Source: a bacterium (GTDB taxonomy: Bacteria > Cyanobacteriota > Vampirovibrionia > Vampirovibrionales > Vampirovibrionaceae). From it: 64,000 bases of DNA. The stretch spans positions 2,077,848 to 2,141,847 of the forward strand of contig JAUIEU010000001.1 in NCBI GenBank assembly GCA_030429585.1, in the 5' to 3' direction. The notes beneath the pieces are model-generated. The model was not told the DNA's origin and made no database searches. It worked only from the letters and a program-made list of their open reading frames with translations. The translations under genes were made by a program, and so were the position numbers. Of the stretch, positions 1-8,279 are shown piece by piece (the first letter of the stretch is position 1; each line of letters begins with the position of its first letter).

Positions 1-283
1 TGTGGGGCTCTCGGCACACATAGCAATTACCGGGTTTTAACGAGGGCAAATGCACCACGTTGCCTAGGCCTAGGCGGTAGTTTAGGGCATTGGTTAATCG
101 GTGGCGGTCCAACTCGGTACCGTGGCATAACTTGGCAATAGAACTGTTTTTAGTGGCCCGGAGTAAGCGCTGGTAGTAGCTTTCAAACAGCTGCGCTTCA
201 TTGCGTAGGCATTGGCTACACAACGATAGGCTGCCCGACTTAACGAAGGGGCCTTTACAGCTAATACAGTTCATTAATCCCAT
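1..283 (-). CDS. YvyF-like flagellar-operon zinc-ribbon protein (partial, 3' end outside window)
   Basis: Ninety-four residues are visible from an ATG at 283; the gene runs off the left edge. The protein opens MGLMNCISCKG and has CxxC pairs at residues 6-9 and 22-25, then a helical stretch and a last CYVC pair near residue 89. This Cys spacing with a central helical segment resembles the YvyF family (TIGR03826 flagellar operon protein), small zinc proteins found beside flgM/flgN/flgK in Gram-positives. The flagellar block starting at 2 kb supports that reading. A GCCGATAC string on the minus strand (316-323) recalls a sigma-28 -10 element, but no clear TAAA -35 lies at the right spacing. The family assignment is by pattern only. 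Confidence 0.55.
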   Translation of the reverse strand, partial: MGLMNCISCKGPFVKSGSLSLCSQCLRNEAQLFESYYQRLLRATKNSSIAKLCHGTELDRHRLTNALNYRLGLGNVVHLPSLKPGNCYVCREPH

Positions 284-404
284 TTGTTTTAATCGCTTTA
301 GTTATATTTATTTACGTATCGGCGATGGCGGGATAGACTAAAGTCTACGGGTGTAGAAGATTGGCTAATTGTTACAAAACAAAAAAGGGTGTAAAAGCGG
401 GCAG

Positions 405-1049
405 CTAAACCGTTGTGGCTAAATAATGCAGAGCGGTTTGGAGTAAAGTCTCCGAAGTAGCCTCGGTGGTTTGGGCTTGTGCGGCTTGGGTCAGGGCTTG
501 GTGGGTTTCTGCAGGTTGGTAACCTAAGGAAAGGAGCACGGCTTGGGCTTCTTCCACCGCCTGGGTTTGGGGTAAGGGCTGCCCGTCAGTATCGGTGCCT
601 AGGGCGCCCATATCCGGTCGGTTATCGCGAAAGGTGGTCATTTTTTCGCGTAGTTCTAGCACTACTTTTTTGGCCAGCTTGGGGCCTACGCCCTTGGCGG
701 CGGTTAGCAAGGTGTGCTGCTCGCTAACAATGGCGGTTAAAATATCCGTAACGGTAAGTTGGGTTAGCATGGCTAAGGCTACTTTAACCCCTACCCCACT
801 GGCTTGTAGCAATAGGGTAAAAATATCGCGCTCTTGGGGGGTGGCAAAGCCAACCACATCTAGCACGGTTTCTGCCACTACGGTATGGGTATACAGGGTG
901 GTGGGTTGCCCGGTGGCGGGCAGCAAGGCAAAGGTGGTTGGGGTGGTGTGGATAAGGTACCCAACCCCGTGAACATCCAGTACCACATGGGGGCCATGGG
1001 GTGGGCGTTCGCTAAAGCTTAGTAGGGTGCCAGTGAGTTGATGAATCAT
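405..1049 (-). CDS. ruvA: Holliday junction branch migration protein RuvA
   Basis: RuvA binds four-way junctions as a tetramer and loads the RuvB motor for branch migration in recombinational repair. The 214-residue length is close to the usual 190-205. The N-terminal OB fold starts MIHQLTGTL and contains DVHGVGYLI near 25-33. Two helix-hairpin-helix motifs follow, GVGVKVA near 85-91 and KGVGPKLAKKV near 119-129. The C-terminal domain III (about 165-214), which contacts RuvB, is present after an Asp/Gly/Gln-rich linker. The gene stands alone here without ruvB or ruvC beside it. The start is the only reasonable ATG. Confidence 0.97.
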   Translation of the reverse strand: MIHQLTGTLLSFSERPPHGPHVVLDVHGVGYLIHTTPTTFALLPATGQPTTLYTHTVVAETVLDVVGFATPQERDIFTLLLQASGVGVKVALAMLTQLTVTDILTAIVSEQHTLLTAAKGVGPKLAKKVVLELREKMTTFRDNRPDMGALGTDTDGQPLPQTQAVEEAQAVLLSLGYQPAETHQALTQAAQAQTTEATSETLLQTALHYLATTV

Positions 1050-1116
1050 ACCCGTAGAATACCACAGTGGTGGTGTTTATAGGGTGATTAAGCTCTATTT
1101 TCTCGTTCAAAAAAGG

Positions 1117-1485
1117 TTAGATTGAAAACTGAGGTTCAAAATCTTTCAACACTTGGTCGCTAAGCTTCATGGCAACATCCATGTCGTTTAATAGCGATGA
1201 GCCAAACTCTTTTTCGGCATGGTTAAGAGCTTTGCCAAACTGGGCTTCAAAGTTGGCAATATGCCCATCTACACGGCCTGCAATAACATTCAATTCAGCC
1301 GCAGTACCAGCATGAGACATGCTTTCCATGAGGGCTTCTGTGTTATCGGTAAAGCTACCCTCGCCTTTGGCTTTGCTGCCCGAAAAAGCAGCAGCATCGT
1401 CGTTTTGCTTGTGGGATTGGGCATCGCCACCGGCTTGTTTTACATTAAAGTGATGGCCTTTGTTATGGGGGTTAATTCCAGTCAT
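1117..1485 (-). CDS. small hypothetical protein
   Basis: This is a 122-residue protein I do not recognise. The ATG at 1485 is preceded on the minus strand by AGAGGTG at suitable spacing, so the longer upstream extension of the frame (to 1662) is unlikely. The N-terminal 45 residues are hydrophilic and rich in His, Lys, Gly and Asn. The remainder looks helical, with acidic and hydrophobic residues alternating, and ends LKDFEPQFSI. There is no signal peptide or membrane segment and only one possible coiled-coil-like stretch. It lies between ruvA and the divergent flagellar block. It could be a small secreted or structural protein, but nothing in the sequence tells its role. Confidence 0.6.
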   Translation of the reverse strand: MTGINPHNKGHHFNVKQAGGDAQSHKQNDDAAAFSGSKAKGEGSFTDNTEALMESMSHAGTAAELNVIAGRVDGHIANFEAQFGKALNHAEKEFGSSLLNDMDVAMKLSDQVLKDFEPQFSI

Positions 1486-2003
1486 GGTATGAGCACCTCT
1501 TGCCTCTCGGGGGCGGTATTTTTGCTTAACAGTGGGGTGTGCCCGCTTGTAGGCACCGTATAAAGTGGGTATCGACACGGCTATAGCAAACTTTAGCGGC
1601 AAGTGTACCGGTAGTGGGTTGCCTGGTGCGCTAACGCACCAACGGAAGATTGTACTTGCCAAACCTGCTCTATAACTCTAGTTTGCACGATATTGCGTGA
1701 CATTGAGTTAAACACACACAAAAACTTAAGAGTGCTATATCTGTCAGCAATATCATCTATTTGAATTATACGGTTTTTTTCCCTTGTGGGCTATGGGGTC
1801 AATCGTAAAAGTTGTTGATGATTGGCCCGATTTCCCTAAATTTCCACTGAATAATGGAGGCGGGCGAGTAGGGTGGCCCATTAGGCTAGGGGTAGAGACG
1901 ACTGTATTGAAGAGAGATGCCGTTGTTTGTTGTGGTGCATCAGTGGCTATTTTTACCGCTGCTGGTCAGTTATCCCGCTTTAAGGGAATGGATTAATTGC
2001 GTT
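1486..2003. other. 518-bp non-coding divergent region
   Basis: This is the spacer between the minus-strand orphan and the plus-strand transglycosylase. It is AT-rich around 1680-1770, where promoters for one or both sides are likely, but I cannot place a good -35/-10 pair. A clean hairpin, TGGTGCG-CTAA-CGCACCA, lies at 1624-1641. An AGAGAG string at 1911-1916 touches an upstream in-frame ATG of the transglycosylase frame. No other gene is evident. Confidence 0.5.
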
Positions 2004-2600
2004 ATGCCAAATCCCATGTCATCATCATCTGCCTTTATGCCGGCCCGCTTGCAGGCCGTACTTGGCCGTATTGCAGAATTAAACCAGCAGTTGGGCCAGG
2101 CAAAACCGTCGGCGGCTTCTACAACACCGGCCGGGCCCAATAGTTTTTCTGCGGCGTTGAATAATGCCACGAGCCCTACCCAGGCACCCTCGTTGCTATC
2201 GCCATCTTTAGTGTCACCGTCTGCCTTTAGCGGCATGATAAACCAAGCTGCCGAGCGGTATGGGGTCGACCCAAAATTGGTGTCCTCCGTGGTAAAAACA
2301 GAATCTAATTTTCGCCCAGACGCCATTAGTGGCGCGGGTGCCATGGGCCTAATGCAGCTTATGCCAGCCACCGCCCAAGGCTTAGGCGTGGATGACCCCC
2401 TAGACCCGGAAGATAATGTAAACGGGGGTGCCAAATACCTAAAGCAAATGCTTAATAAATATAGTAACAACGTGCCAAAGGCCTTGGCGGCTTACAATGC
2501 AGGCCCAGGCAACGTGGATAAATATAACGGTATTCCGCCGTTTAAAGAAACCCAAAACTACGTTAAAAAAGTGCTGGCAACGTATCAGCAGCAATCTTAA
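2004..2600 (+). CDS. lytic transglycosylase (SLT domain), probable flagellar muramidase
   Basis: A soluble lytic transglycosylase cleaves peptidoglycan glycan strands. From the ATG at 2004 the protein has 198 residues: a Pro/Ser/Ala-rich N-terminal half, then an SLT domain from about residue 75. Family hallmarks are the catalytic Glu in KTESNF (residue 100), [10 protein letters not shown] (112-121) and [10 protein letters not shown] (162-171). Its place directly upstream of flgF-flgG, with a FlgJ lacking a muramidase domain downstream, suggests it opens the cell wall for the flagellar rod. An alternative ATG at 1917 adds 29 hydrophobic residues that could act as an export signal. With the 2004 start there is no signal peptide and export through the flagellar apparatus would be needed. 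Confidence 0.85.
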   Translation: MPNPMSSSSAFMPARLQAVLGRIAELNQQLGQAKPSAASTTPAGPNSFSAALNNATSPTQAPSLLSPSLVSPSAFSGMINQAAERYGVDPKLVSSVVKTESNFRPDAISGAGAMGLMQLMPATAQGLGVDDPLDPEDNVNGGAKYLKQMLNKYSNNVPKALAAYNAGPGNVDKYNGIPPFKETQNYVKKVLATYQQQS

Positions 2601-2636
2601 CAAACGCACCCAAGAGAGAGCAGAGAGACCCTAATT

Positions 2637-3407
2637 ATGATTCGTGGATTATATACCGCGGCCAGCGGCATGACGGCGACTATGCAGGAAACCGATGTAC
2701 TGGCCAATAACTTGGCCAACTTGGGCACCAATGGGTTTAAAAAAGTGGGGGTTAATTATGCGGCCTTTGGCAATGTGTTAATGAATAAACTAGGCGCAGG
2801 CGAAACCGCCCCTATTGGCACCATGACAGGTGGGGTTTCCGTGGTGGGTACCCAAACCGATTTTACGGCAGGCCTAATGAAGCGCACCGGTAACCCGTTG
2901 GATGTTGCCATTGATGGCAAAGGCTTTTTTACGGTAGAAAACCCAACCACGGGCGAGCAGTTTTACACGAGAAATGGGGCATTTACCCAGAATGCCCAGG
3001 GCGTTATTGTTACCCAAGATGGCCACTCGGTGATGAACGCAGAAGGGGGCCCCATTACCGTGCCGCCAAATACCGCCAAGGTGAACATTAGCAACACGGG
3101 CTTGGTAAGCGATGATACGGGCCAAGTGTTGGGCCAAATGAAAATTACGGAATTTGCCGACCCTAAAACCTTGGAAACCCAAGGGGCTTACCTATACAAA
3201 GCCACTGCCCAAACAGAAATTACTGGCGAAAACCCAGAGAGTGTGACGGTGGTACAAGGGGCCTTAGAGGCCAGTAATGTGAACGTGGTGGAAGAGCTTA
3301 TTCGTAATATTGCGGGTAACCGTCGCTACGAATCCTTGCAAAAATCCATCCGTATGCAGGACAAAACCTTGCAACAGGCGGTCACCCAGGTGGGCCGATA
3401 TCGGTAA
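2637..3407 (+). CDS. flgF: flagellar basal-body rod protein FlgF (FlgF/FlgG family)
   Basis: This rod protein of 256 residues is exported through the flagellar type III system. It opens MIRGLYTAASGM and carries the N-terminal rod motif LANNLANLGTNGFKK near 22-36 and the C-terminal heptad region NVNVVEELIRNIAGNRRYES that ends all axial proteins. It is the first of two paralogues in tandem. I call it FlgF because the next gene is the closer match to FlgG. Proximal-rod versus distal-rod identity cannot be settled by eye. The start is preceded by a purine-rich CAAGAGAGAGCAGAGAGACC at 2611-2630, a motif repeated before several genes of this block. Confidence 0.88.
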   Translation: MIRGLYTAASGMTATMQETDVLANNLANLGTNGFKKVGVNYAAFGNVLMNKLGAGETAPIGTMTGGVSVVGTQTDFTAGLMKRTGNPLDVAIDGKGFFTVENPTTGEQFYTRNGAFTQNAQGVIVTQDGHSVMNAEGGPITVPPNTAKVNISNTGLVSDDTGQVLGQMKITEFADPKTLETQGAYLYKATAQTEITGENPESVTVVQGALEASNVNVVEELIRNIAGNRRYESLQKSIRMQDKTLQQAVTQVGRYR

Positions 3408-3525
3408 CCCGGTGGAGGTGAATGCCCTTAGCACCTGACATACTGATAAGGCAGAGAGACTACGTTTAAGTGAATTCCATGGTTTGAGTCAAACCAAAGA
3501 GAGAGATACGGAGCACCCCCTCGTT

Positions 3526-4320
3526 ATGATGCGAGCTTTATTTTCCGCAGCCAGCGGCACCTTAGCCCAGCAATTTAATATTGATGTGATTGCCAACAAC
3601 GTGGCCAACGTTAATACCAGTGGTTTTAAGCGTGTTCGGGCAGAGTTTCAAGATTTAATGAGCCAAACCTTTAAGGCGGCGGGCGCCACGCTAAGCAGTG
3701 GCACCATCGACCCCACTAACATTCAGGTGGGCTTGGGTACCAAGGTATCCGCTACTCAACGGGTGTTTTTACCCGGTGCGGTTATCCAAAGCGGGAATAC
3801 CTATGATATTGCCATTATGGGCGACGGGTTTTTTCAGGTGCAATTGCCCAGTGGCGAAAATGCCTACACCCGCGATGGTACCTTTAAAGTAGATGCCAAT
3901 GGGTTAATGGTTACCAGTGATGGCTACCCCATGACCCCTAATATTACGGTACCCAACGATGCGGTACAGGTAAGCATTTCCACGGATGGTACGGTCTCTG
4001 TACAGCAGGCTGGCCAGGCCACCATGAGCCAAGTGGGGAGTATTCAGTTAGCGCGTTTTAGCAACCCTGCCGGGTTAGAAAGTGCAGGCCGTAACCTGTT
4101 TAAAGAGACACCGGCAAGCGGTACCCCTGTGCAGGGCCAGCCTGGCCAAGGGCCACTGGCAGCCACCACCATTCAGCAAGGGGCTTTAGAAGGTAGCAAC
4201 GTTCAAATTGTAGAAGAGCTTGTTAATCTAATTACCGCCCAACGTGCTTTTGAAGCCAACTCTAAAGTTATACGGGCGAGTGATAATGCCTTAGCCCAAA
4301 TCAACCAGATCACCGGATAG
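3526..4320 (+). CDS. flgG: flagellar distal rod protein FlgG
   Basis: FlgG forms the distal rod of the basal body. The 264-residue length fits the family (about 260). It starts MMRALFSAASG and has IANNVANVNTSGFKR near 23-37, the D1 motif MGDGFFQVQLPSG, a YTRDGTFKVDANG segment and the C-terminal VEELVNLITAQRAFEANSK. I chose the ATG at 3526, next to a second ATG at 3529, because this gives the family start; an upstream TTG at 3484 would add 14 unrelated residues. A purine leader, AAAGAGAGAGATACGG, precedes it at 3497-3512. It is followed closely by flgA, giving the order flgF-flgG-flgA-flgH-flgI. Confidence 0.95.
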   Translation: MMRALFSAASGTLAQQFNIDVIANNVANVNTSGFKRVRAEFQDLMSQTFKAAGATLSSGTIDPTNIQVGLGTKVSATQRVFLPGAVIQSGNTYDIAIMGDGFFQVQLPSGENAYTRDGTFKVDANGLMVTSDGYPMTPNITVPNDAVQVSISTDGTVSVQQAGQATMSQVGSIQLARFSNPAGLESAGRNLFKETPASGTPVQGQPGQGPLAATTIQQGALEGSNVQIVEELVNLITAQRAFEANSKVIRASDNALAQINQITG

Positions 4321-4329
4321 GCGATAGTA

Positions 4330-5181
4330 ATGACCACTTCTTTTTTTGATACAACTCTTCCCTTAAGCCGAAAAACGGTGTGGCATTGGGCCGTGGTAAC
4401 AGCATTGCTGGTGGCATCCAGTGTTTTTTCCTGGTCTCATGCGGCGGTGTTGCCCAAAGTACCAAACAAAGTACAAGAAGAAGGCACGACCGTTGAAAAA
4501 ACCGCTATTATTAATGCCGTGGTTCGTCACATTCGCCAAGTGGCGGAAGAAGACAACTTATACAATCCTCAAACCGATGAGCTGGGTGTAGACGTTCTTC
4601 ATATTGCCGAACAACCCTGCCATTTTTTCACGCCACTTGCTACCGATGAGCTGGGGCAACCCCAAGCCGTTGCTATCGAGGCTACCTCTACACTGAACCG
4701 TCAGTTCCGTCATCAGGCCCACATCCGTGTGGCTCTTACCCACCCCGGTGGCGAGCGCCACACATTAGGGGTGCCGGTGCGCATTACCCTTACTAAAAAG
4801 GTGTGGGTGGCTAAGGATAATATTAAACCGGGGCAAGCGTTATCCGCTAAAAATTTAGTGGCCCAAAAACGCACCCTTACCCACGAATTAGGCCGTGTGG
4901 CCTTTGCCGATAAACCGTTAACCAATCAAGTGGCCCGCCTCCTTGTGTTAGAAGGCGCCATGTTAAAGTCGTCTCAAATGACGATGCCCCTGGCCGTGCG
5001 AAGCCAATCTTTTGTCAAAATACAGATGACGGCGACCCGTGGGGTGCGCATGTTGATTGAAGGTAAAGCCCTGGAAGATGGCCACGTGGGCGACTTGATT
5101 CGGGTACGGAATAAAATTAACCCAAGCCGGTTATACACGGCCCGTATTATTGGCCCTAACCGCGTTACGGTTAAATTGTAG
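4330..5181 (+). CDS. flgA: flagellar P-ring assembly chaperone FlgA
   Basis: FlgA is a periplasmic chaperone for polymerisation of FlgI into the P ring. The 283-residue protein has a hydrophobic N-terminal signal (about residues 18-40, ending near SHAA). It ends in an SAF-type domain: KKVWVAKDNIKPGQALSAKNL is typical of its start, and the C-terminus has GVRMLIEGKALEDGHVGD followed by NPSRLYTARIIGPNRVTV. That last part is the diagnostic FlgA region. It lies nine bases after flgG and before flgH and flgI, the expected company. The middle part (residues 60-150) is less conserved and lacks an obvious motif. Confidence 0.92.
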   Translation: MTTSFFDTTLPLSRKTVWHWAVVTALLVASSVFSWSHAAVLPKVPNKVQEEGTTVEKTAIINAVVRHIRQVAEEDNLYNPQTDELGVDVLHIAEQPCHFFTPLATDELGQPQAVAIEATSTLNRQFRHQAHIRVALTHPGGERHTLGVPVRITLTKKVWVAKDNIKPGQALSAKNLVAQKRTLTHELGRVAFADKPLTNQVARLLVLEGAMLKSSQMTMPLAVRSQSFVKIQMTATRGVRMLIEGKALEDGHVGDLIRVRNKINPSRLYTARIIGPNRVTVKL

Positions 5182-5247
5182 CGGTTTAAAACCTACCCAT
5201 AAAAACTAAAAAACGACAACAAATGGTAACAAAGAGAGTATTTGGCG

Positions 5248-5913
5248 ATGATCAACAAGCATTTAATTCCCATCAGCGTGATGACGTTAGCGGCAACCTG
5301 CGGGTTGTTGGTTATGTCGCCTAATGCCCAGGCAGAATCCTTGTTTCGGGCAAGTGCTAGCTACCAAAGCCCCCACATTGGCTATACTCCTCAAAGCCTG
5401 TTTACCCAGCCTATCCCTCGTGCCGTTGGCGATATTGTGACGATTAACGTGAACGAAACCACCAACCTAACCAACACGGCAAATTTGCAGGTGGACCGAA
5501 GCCAAACTATTACGGATAACAAGGCGGGTATTTTAAACAACCTGATGCACAGCGTGGGCGTACCAGAGCGCTTTACCTTTCCTAGCTTAACGGGTGCCAA
5601 TAATGATAACGAATTGGACAGCAGCGCCTCTGCTAGCCGAACCAGCTCGCTAACGGATGTGGTGACCTGCCAAGTGGTTCAAATTTTGCCGAATGGGTAC
5701 CTGGCGGTGCAGGGCGAAAAAGTGGTGTTGGTAAACCGAGACCGCGTAAATATGGTGGTTAGCGGCATTATTAATCCATATTATTTGGATAACAACAACA
5801 GTGTGGCCAGTACCCAGGTAGGTAATTTTAAAATGATGATGGGTGGCAGCGGCGTAATTAGCCGCCAACAAAACGATGGCCTAACCAATAAGCTTTACCA
5901 GTTTTTCCAATAA
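5248..5913 (+). CDS. flgH: flagellar L-ring protein FlgH
   Basis: FlgH forms the outer-membrane L ring. The 221 residues include RAVGDIVTINVNET near 54-67 and a strong C-terminal match: QILPNGYLAVQGEKVV, SGIINPYYLDNNNSV and ASTQVGNFKM. The ATG at 5248 follows AAAGAGAGTA, preferred over an upstream TTG at 5242. The N-terminus is a signal peptide, but the only Cys is in LAATCG, which is not a proper lipobox because Thr sits at -1. Cleavage after AQA by signal peptidase I looks more natural. Most FlgH proteins are lipoproteins, so this one is unusual. Confidence 0.95.
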   Translation: MINKHLIPISVMTLAATCGLLVMSPNAQAESLFRASASYQSPHIGYTPQSLFTQPIPRAVGDIVTINVNETTNLTNTANLQVDRSQTITDNKAGILNNLMHSVGVPERFTFPSLTGANNDNELDSSASASRTSSLTDVVTCQVVQILPNGYLAVQGEKVVLVNRDRVNMVVSGIINPYYLDNNNSVASTQVGNFKMMMGGSGVISRQQNDGLTNKLYQFFQ

Positions 5914-6248
5914 AACTCCCTAACCCCCCTCTTGCCTGCTTAGTTGTATTGTCACTCTGCGTTCTTCTGTGGCGCGCGTTTATTAACGGCTCTATCCGCC
6001 AGGGGGGCAGGGGGCGGCTTTGGGCAAAAGTAAATATTAAAGGGGGCAGATGGTGGGTCTACACCCATGGGTGACCACTGGCTGGGGGAGAAATACCAGG
6101 CTTGGATTTACTAAAATTACACTGGGTGTTGGAGGTGGGGCCATGCGCGGCATGGTTCACTGGTAGTAGAGAGAAATAGGGCGTTGGCGCCCCCAATGAA
6201 TCGATTCTGTTGTGGTTAATCAAAACACGAGTGTTAGAGAGCGCACCC
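5914..6248. other. 335-bp structured leader/spacer between flgH and flgI
   Basis: No gene is evident. The spacer is G-rich and holds two perfect short hairpins: CCATGC-GCG-GCATGG at 6141-6155 and GGGCG-TTGG-CGCCC at 6179-6192. There is also the palindrome CACCCATGGGTG near 6063-6074. AGAGAG strings occur at 6166-6174 and 6235-6240, the latter nine bases before the flgI start. It may hold a secondary promoter or a folded 5' leader of flgI. I could not match it to a known riboswitch. Confidence 0.5.
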
Positions 6249-7400
6249 ATGAATATTTTAACGTTACCTCGCCTACATAAGCTTTTGGCCAACGGCATCG
6301 CTGCCTTGTTGCTGCTATCGGTTACCTCGCCGCTGGGGTGGGTATTGCCCCAACCTACAGCCAGCGCTGCTAGCTTGCGCATTAAAGATATTACCCATAT
6401 TAAAGGCGTCCGAGAAAACCAGCTGGTAGGCTACGGCTTGGTGGTGGGTTTAAACCGCACCGGAGATCAATCCCGTTCTACCCTTAATGCAGAGTTCAAC
6501 TTTATCCGCAACATGGGTGGCCGGTTAGCGAACCAAAACGATATTCGTTCTACCAATACGGCTGCTGTTGTGGTGACTGCCACGATTCCTGCGTTTAGCA
6601 AAAGTGGCGACCGCATTGATGTGCTGGTAAGCAGTATGGCGGATGCGAAAAGCCTGGAAGGCGGCACCCTAATTGTAACCCAGTTAATGGCCCCCAATGG
6701 CGAAGTGGTGGCCCTGGCCCAAGGCCCAATTTCCACGGGTGGCACCAGTGTGGATGCTGGTGGGTCATCGACTCGTACCGCCATTACCACCACTGGGCGA
6801 ATCCCCCAAGGGGCGATTATGGAACGCGATATGTACACTGAAATTGGCGATGATTTTGGCGTGGATTTAATTTTAGACCGCAATGATTTTAGTATGGCGG
6901 CCCGTGTGGCCAAGGCGGTTAAAGTTTTAGCACCGGCTAAAGCCATGGATGGCAGCTCGGTTCGGGTCACTATCCCAGATGAGTTTATTGATGACAAAAT
7001 TTCCTTTTTGGCTCAGCTAGAAACCATTCGCGTGGATAGTATCGATGACATTTCAAAAGTAGTGGTGAACGAACGAACCGGTACCATTGTGATTGGTAAC
7101 GGAGTCCGCTTACTGCCGGCAGCCGTGGCCCATGGCGGCATTACGGTTAAAGTGCAAACCACCAATTCGGTGTCTCAGCCGGGGGCGTTTTCCCCCAGTG
7201 CAGAAACCGTGGGTGTGACCAATAGCGAAATTGACGTGATAGAAAATCCAGGGTCGTTGATTGAACTGGGCGGCAATGCCTCGTTAGGCGATTTGGTGGC
7301 GGCGTTAAACGCCTTAGGTGTTACCCCTAATGATTTGATTTCTATTTTGCAAGCGCTTAAAAGTGCTGGCAGTTTGGAAGCCAAACTCGAAATTATTTAA
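6249..7400 (+). CDS. flgI: flagellar P-ring protein FlgI
   Basis: FlgI builds the periplasmic P ring around the rod. From the ATG at 6249 the protein has 383 residues, close to the family norm of 365-380. A signal peptide with a long hydrophobic core (GIAALLLLSVTSPLGWVLP) ends at a Ser-Ala-Ala site near residue 40. The mature protein starts with the diagnostic RIKDITHIKGVRENQLVGYG. Further family blocks are GLNRTGDQSRST, TATIPAFSKSGDRIDVLVSS and the C-terminal LGVTPNDLISILQALKSAG. A TTG at 6210 would add 13 residues before the signal peptide and is less likely. The gene is followed after 15 bases by flgJ. Confidence 0.97.
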   Translation: MNILTLPRLHKLLANGIAALLLLSVTSPLGWVLPQPTASAASLRIKDITHIKGVRENQLVGYGLVVGLNRTGDQSRSTLNAEFNFIRNMGGRLANQNDIRSTNTAAVVVTATIPAFSKSGDRIDVLVSSMADAKSLEGGTLIVTQLMAPNGEVVALAQGPISTGGTSVDAGGSSTRTAITTTGRIPQGAIMERDMYTEIGDDFGVDLILDRNDFSMAARVAKAVKVLAPAKAMDGSSVRVTIPDEFIDDKISFLAQLETIRVDSIDDISKVVVNERTGTIVIGNGVRLLPAAVAHGGITVKVQTTNSVSQPGAFSPSAETVGVTNSEIDVIENPGSLIELGGNASLGDLVAALNALGVTPNDLISILQALKSAGSLEAKLEII

Positions 7401-7415
7401 GGAGGGTGAACACGA

Positions 7416-7856
7416 ATGGCAGATTTTGCATTAGGCGCTGCGATCAATATGAGCGGCTTGCATCAGCAGGCCAACGACATGAAGCAGCTGAAGCAGCTCA
7501 GCGATCGTTCTAAAAATAGTAACGACAAACCAGAAGTGATGGGTAACAAAGAGTTGGTTGCCCGCCATGCCAAACTAAAAAAAGCAGCCCAGCAGTTAGA
7601 GGGCGTGTTTTTTCAACAGTTGTTAGAAGCCATGGATAAAACCGTTGACCGCGAAGGCAGCATTATGGGCGGCGGCGAAGGTGAAAAAACCTTTCGCGAA
7701 ATGATGAACCAAAACATTGCCGAAAGTATTTCCACCGCACCGGGTGGCAGTGGGTTTGGCTTGGGCGAGCAAATTTACCAGAAACTATCCGCTAAATTAC
7801 CACCTTTGCCAGCAGATACGGCCACTGCCCATAAGGCGTATGGCAACGGGCAATAG
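7416..7856 (+). CDS. flgJ: rod-binding protein FlgJ-like (single domain, no muramidase)
   Basis: This protein of 146 residues matches the rod-binding domain (N-terminal part of proteobacterial FlgJ), the scaffold for rod assembly. The core is KKAAQQLEGVFFQQLLEAM near 52-70, then GEGEKTFREMMNQNIAESI and GFGLGEQIYQKL. The C-terminal glucosaminidase domain of enterobacterial FlgJ is absent; the separate SLT protein at the start of the block may supply that activity. AAGGAGGGTG at 7399-7408 is a strong Shine-Dalgarno, unlike the AGAGAG leaders of its neighbours. Confidence 0.9.
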   Translation: MADFALGAAINMSGLHQQANDMKQLKQLSDRSKNSNDKPEVMGNKELVARHAKLKKAAQQLEGVFFQQLLEAMDKTVDREGSIMGGGEGEKTFREMMNQNIAESISTAPGGSGFGLGEQIYQKLSAKLPPLPADTATAHKAYGNGQ

Positions 7857-7903
7857 CGATTAAATAACCAGAGAAGATAGAGACAGAGAGAGCGACAAAG
7901 AGT

Positions 7904-8215
7904 ATGCACGTTTCCGGCACATCCCTACAACATAGCGCCCCGGTGTACACACGCCAGCAGGTGGTACGGGCACAACAGCGCCAACAACCGGCGATGGAAA
8001 CACATGCAACAATAGGGGCCAGTAAACCAAACCCACTTACCGCTAAAGCGGCCCGCTTGGCAGACAGGCAAAAGGCTATCCCGGCAGAAATGAGCCCTTT
8101 AATTGCCGATGTGCAGGCCACTGCAGAAGAGCTAGGGTATGTGGATTTATCCCCAACCGCAATTTATAAAGCGTACCAAAACAACCAAAGCTTGCTTGCC
8201 GATGTGCGCGCTTAG
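7904..8215 (+). CDS. unrecognised small protein in the usual flgM position
   Basis: This is a 103-residue basic protein with a disordered, Gln/Ala-rich first half and a more ordered C-terminal part (LIADVQATAEELGYVDLS, then KAYQNNQSLLADVRA). It lies between flgJ and flgN, where many bacteria carry flgM, the anti-sigma-28 factor, and fliA is present elsewhere in the window. The size and disordered N-terminus fit FlgM, but I cannot align the C-terminal helices with the FlgM sigma-binding motif. The role is inferred from context. A long purine leader (7871-7902, GAGAAGATAGAGACAGAGAG and following) runs straight into the ATG. Confidence 0.65.
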   Translation: MHVSGTSLQHSAPVYTRQQVVRAQQRQQPAMETHATIGASKPNPLTAKAARLADRQKAIPAEMSPLIADVQATAEELGYVDLSPTAIYKAYQNNQSLLADVRA

Positions 8216-8279
8216 CAGAAAAACATAACCCTATTATACAAGCTATTGATAACCAAAGAGAGTACAAAGGACGACCCCT

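Noticed and set aside
1117-1662. Longer reading of the 1117-1485 gene to 1662
   Set aside because: The added 59 residues are not compositionally similar to the rest, and the ATG at 1485 has a good AGAGGTG site while the upstream start does not.
3394-3407. Sigma-28 promoter at GCCGATAT near the end of flgF
   Set aside because: The string is part of the flgF coding sequence and has no TAAA box at the expected 15-base spacing upstream.
5914-6248. Cyclic-di-GMP riboswitch in the flgI leader
   Set aside because: The hairpins are short and the conserved aptamer sequences are missing.
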